Shown here: positions 63,985-64,000 of the stretch, one piece after another
Numbering within the stretch: position 1 is the stretch's first letter
Layout of the letters: every line of letters starts with the position of its first letter
Assembly (NCBI GenBank): GCA_904063045.1
Contig: CAJFCJ010000015.1
Span: 1,123,034-1,187,033, forward strand
Reading direction: 5' to 3'
Length of the DNA: 64,000 nt
Source: Dimorphilus gyrociliatus
Lineage: Eukaryota > Annelida > Polychaeta > Dinophilidae
Made by a program: the position numbers and the translations under genes
Notes under the pieces: generated by a model
Databases searched by the model: none
Told to the model about the DNA's origin: nothing
The model's input: only the letters and a program-made list of their open reading frames with translations

Positions 63985-64000
63985 AGCACTAATCCACTAA

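Overview
The window is nuclear DNA from an animal with a compact, AT-rich genome. Genes are dense (21 protein-coding genes in 64 kb). Most introns are about 50-130 nt with GT-AG ends, and most intergenic gaps are 0.2-1.3 kb. The gene set is metazoan: IQSEC, latrophilin-like adhesion GPCRs, TAF3, KIF16B, UNC93, RAD52 and ciliary genes. RAD52, C2orf81 and ENKD1 are present; RAD52 at least is missing from flies and nematodes. I therefore favour a compact lophotrochozoan, for example a miniaturised annelid, but this is an inference and the species is not proven.

Layout, left to right: IQSEC 5' exons (-, partial, 4.6 kb intron); RUVBL1/pontin (+); RMND1 (-); AASDHPPT (+); an unrecognised single-pass membrane protein (+); PAM16 (-); three paralogous adhesion GPCR genes, 12.7-18.5 kb (-), 19.2-24.2 kb (+) and 24.8-32.6 kb (-); RSL24D1 (+); IPMK-type kinase (+); RAD52 (-); cathepsin O (+); TAF3 (-); CFAP100 (+); UNC93-like MFS protein (+); KIF16B (-); SUCLG2 (+); C2orf81 homologue (-); ENKD1 (+); a kelch-propeller protein with a basic N-terminus (-). 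Strands alternate so that at least eight pairs are head-to-head. Several of the short shared promoters carry NRF1, E-box, ETS or YY1-like motifs.

The genes are not one pathway. Recurring themes are housekeeping and mitochondrial functions (RUVBL1, RSL24D1, TAF3, RMND1, PAM16, SUCLG2) and cilia (CFAP100, ENKD1, probably C2orf81). The receptor cluster is the most unusual part. The first two receptors face each other and share an inverted tract of about 1.41 kb that is identical by eye, introns included. It covers only the GAIN/GPS exons, while the lectin repeats, stalks and 7TM exons on both sides have diverged. This looks like a recent, domain-restricted gene conversion. The third receptor has a stalk made of 15 nearly identical 102-bp (34-residue) repeats.

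Other points for a second look: an in-frame TAA that separates the conserved ENKD1 N-terminus from the rest of the protein, a frame break at a T10 run in the unrecognised membrane gene, a GC-AG intron in RUVBL1, and a fold-back element near 33 kb. Exon boundaries were read by eye from splice signals, phase and homology, so small errors are possible, mainly in the receptor ectodomains.
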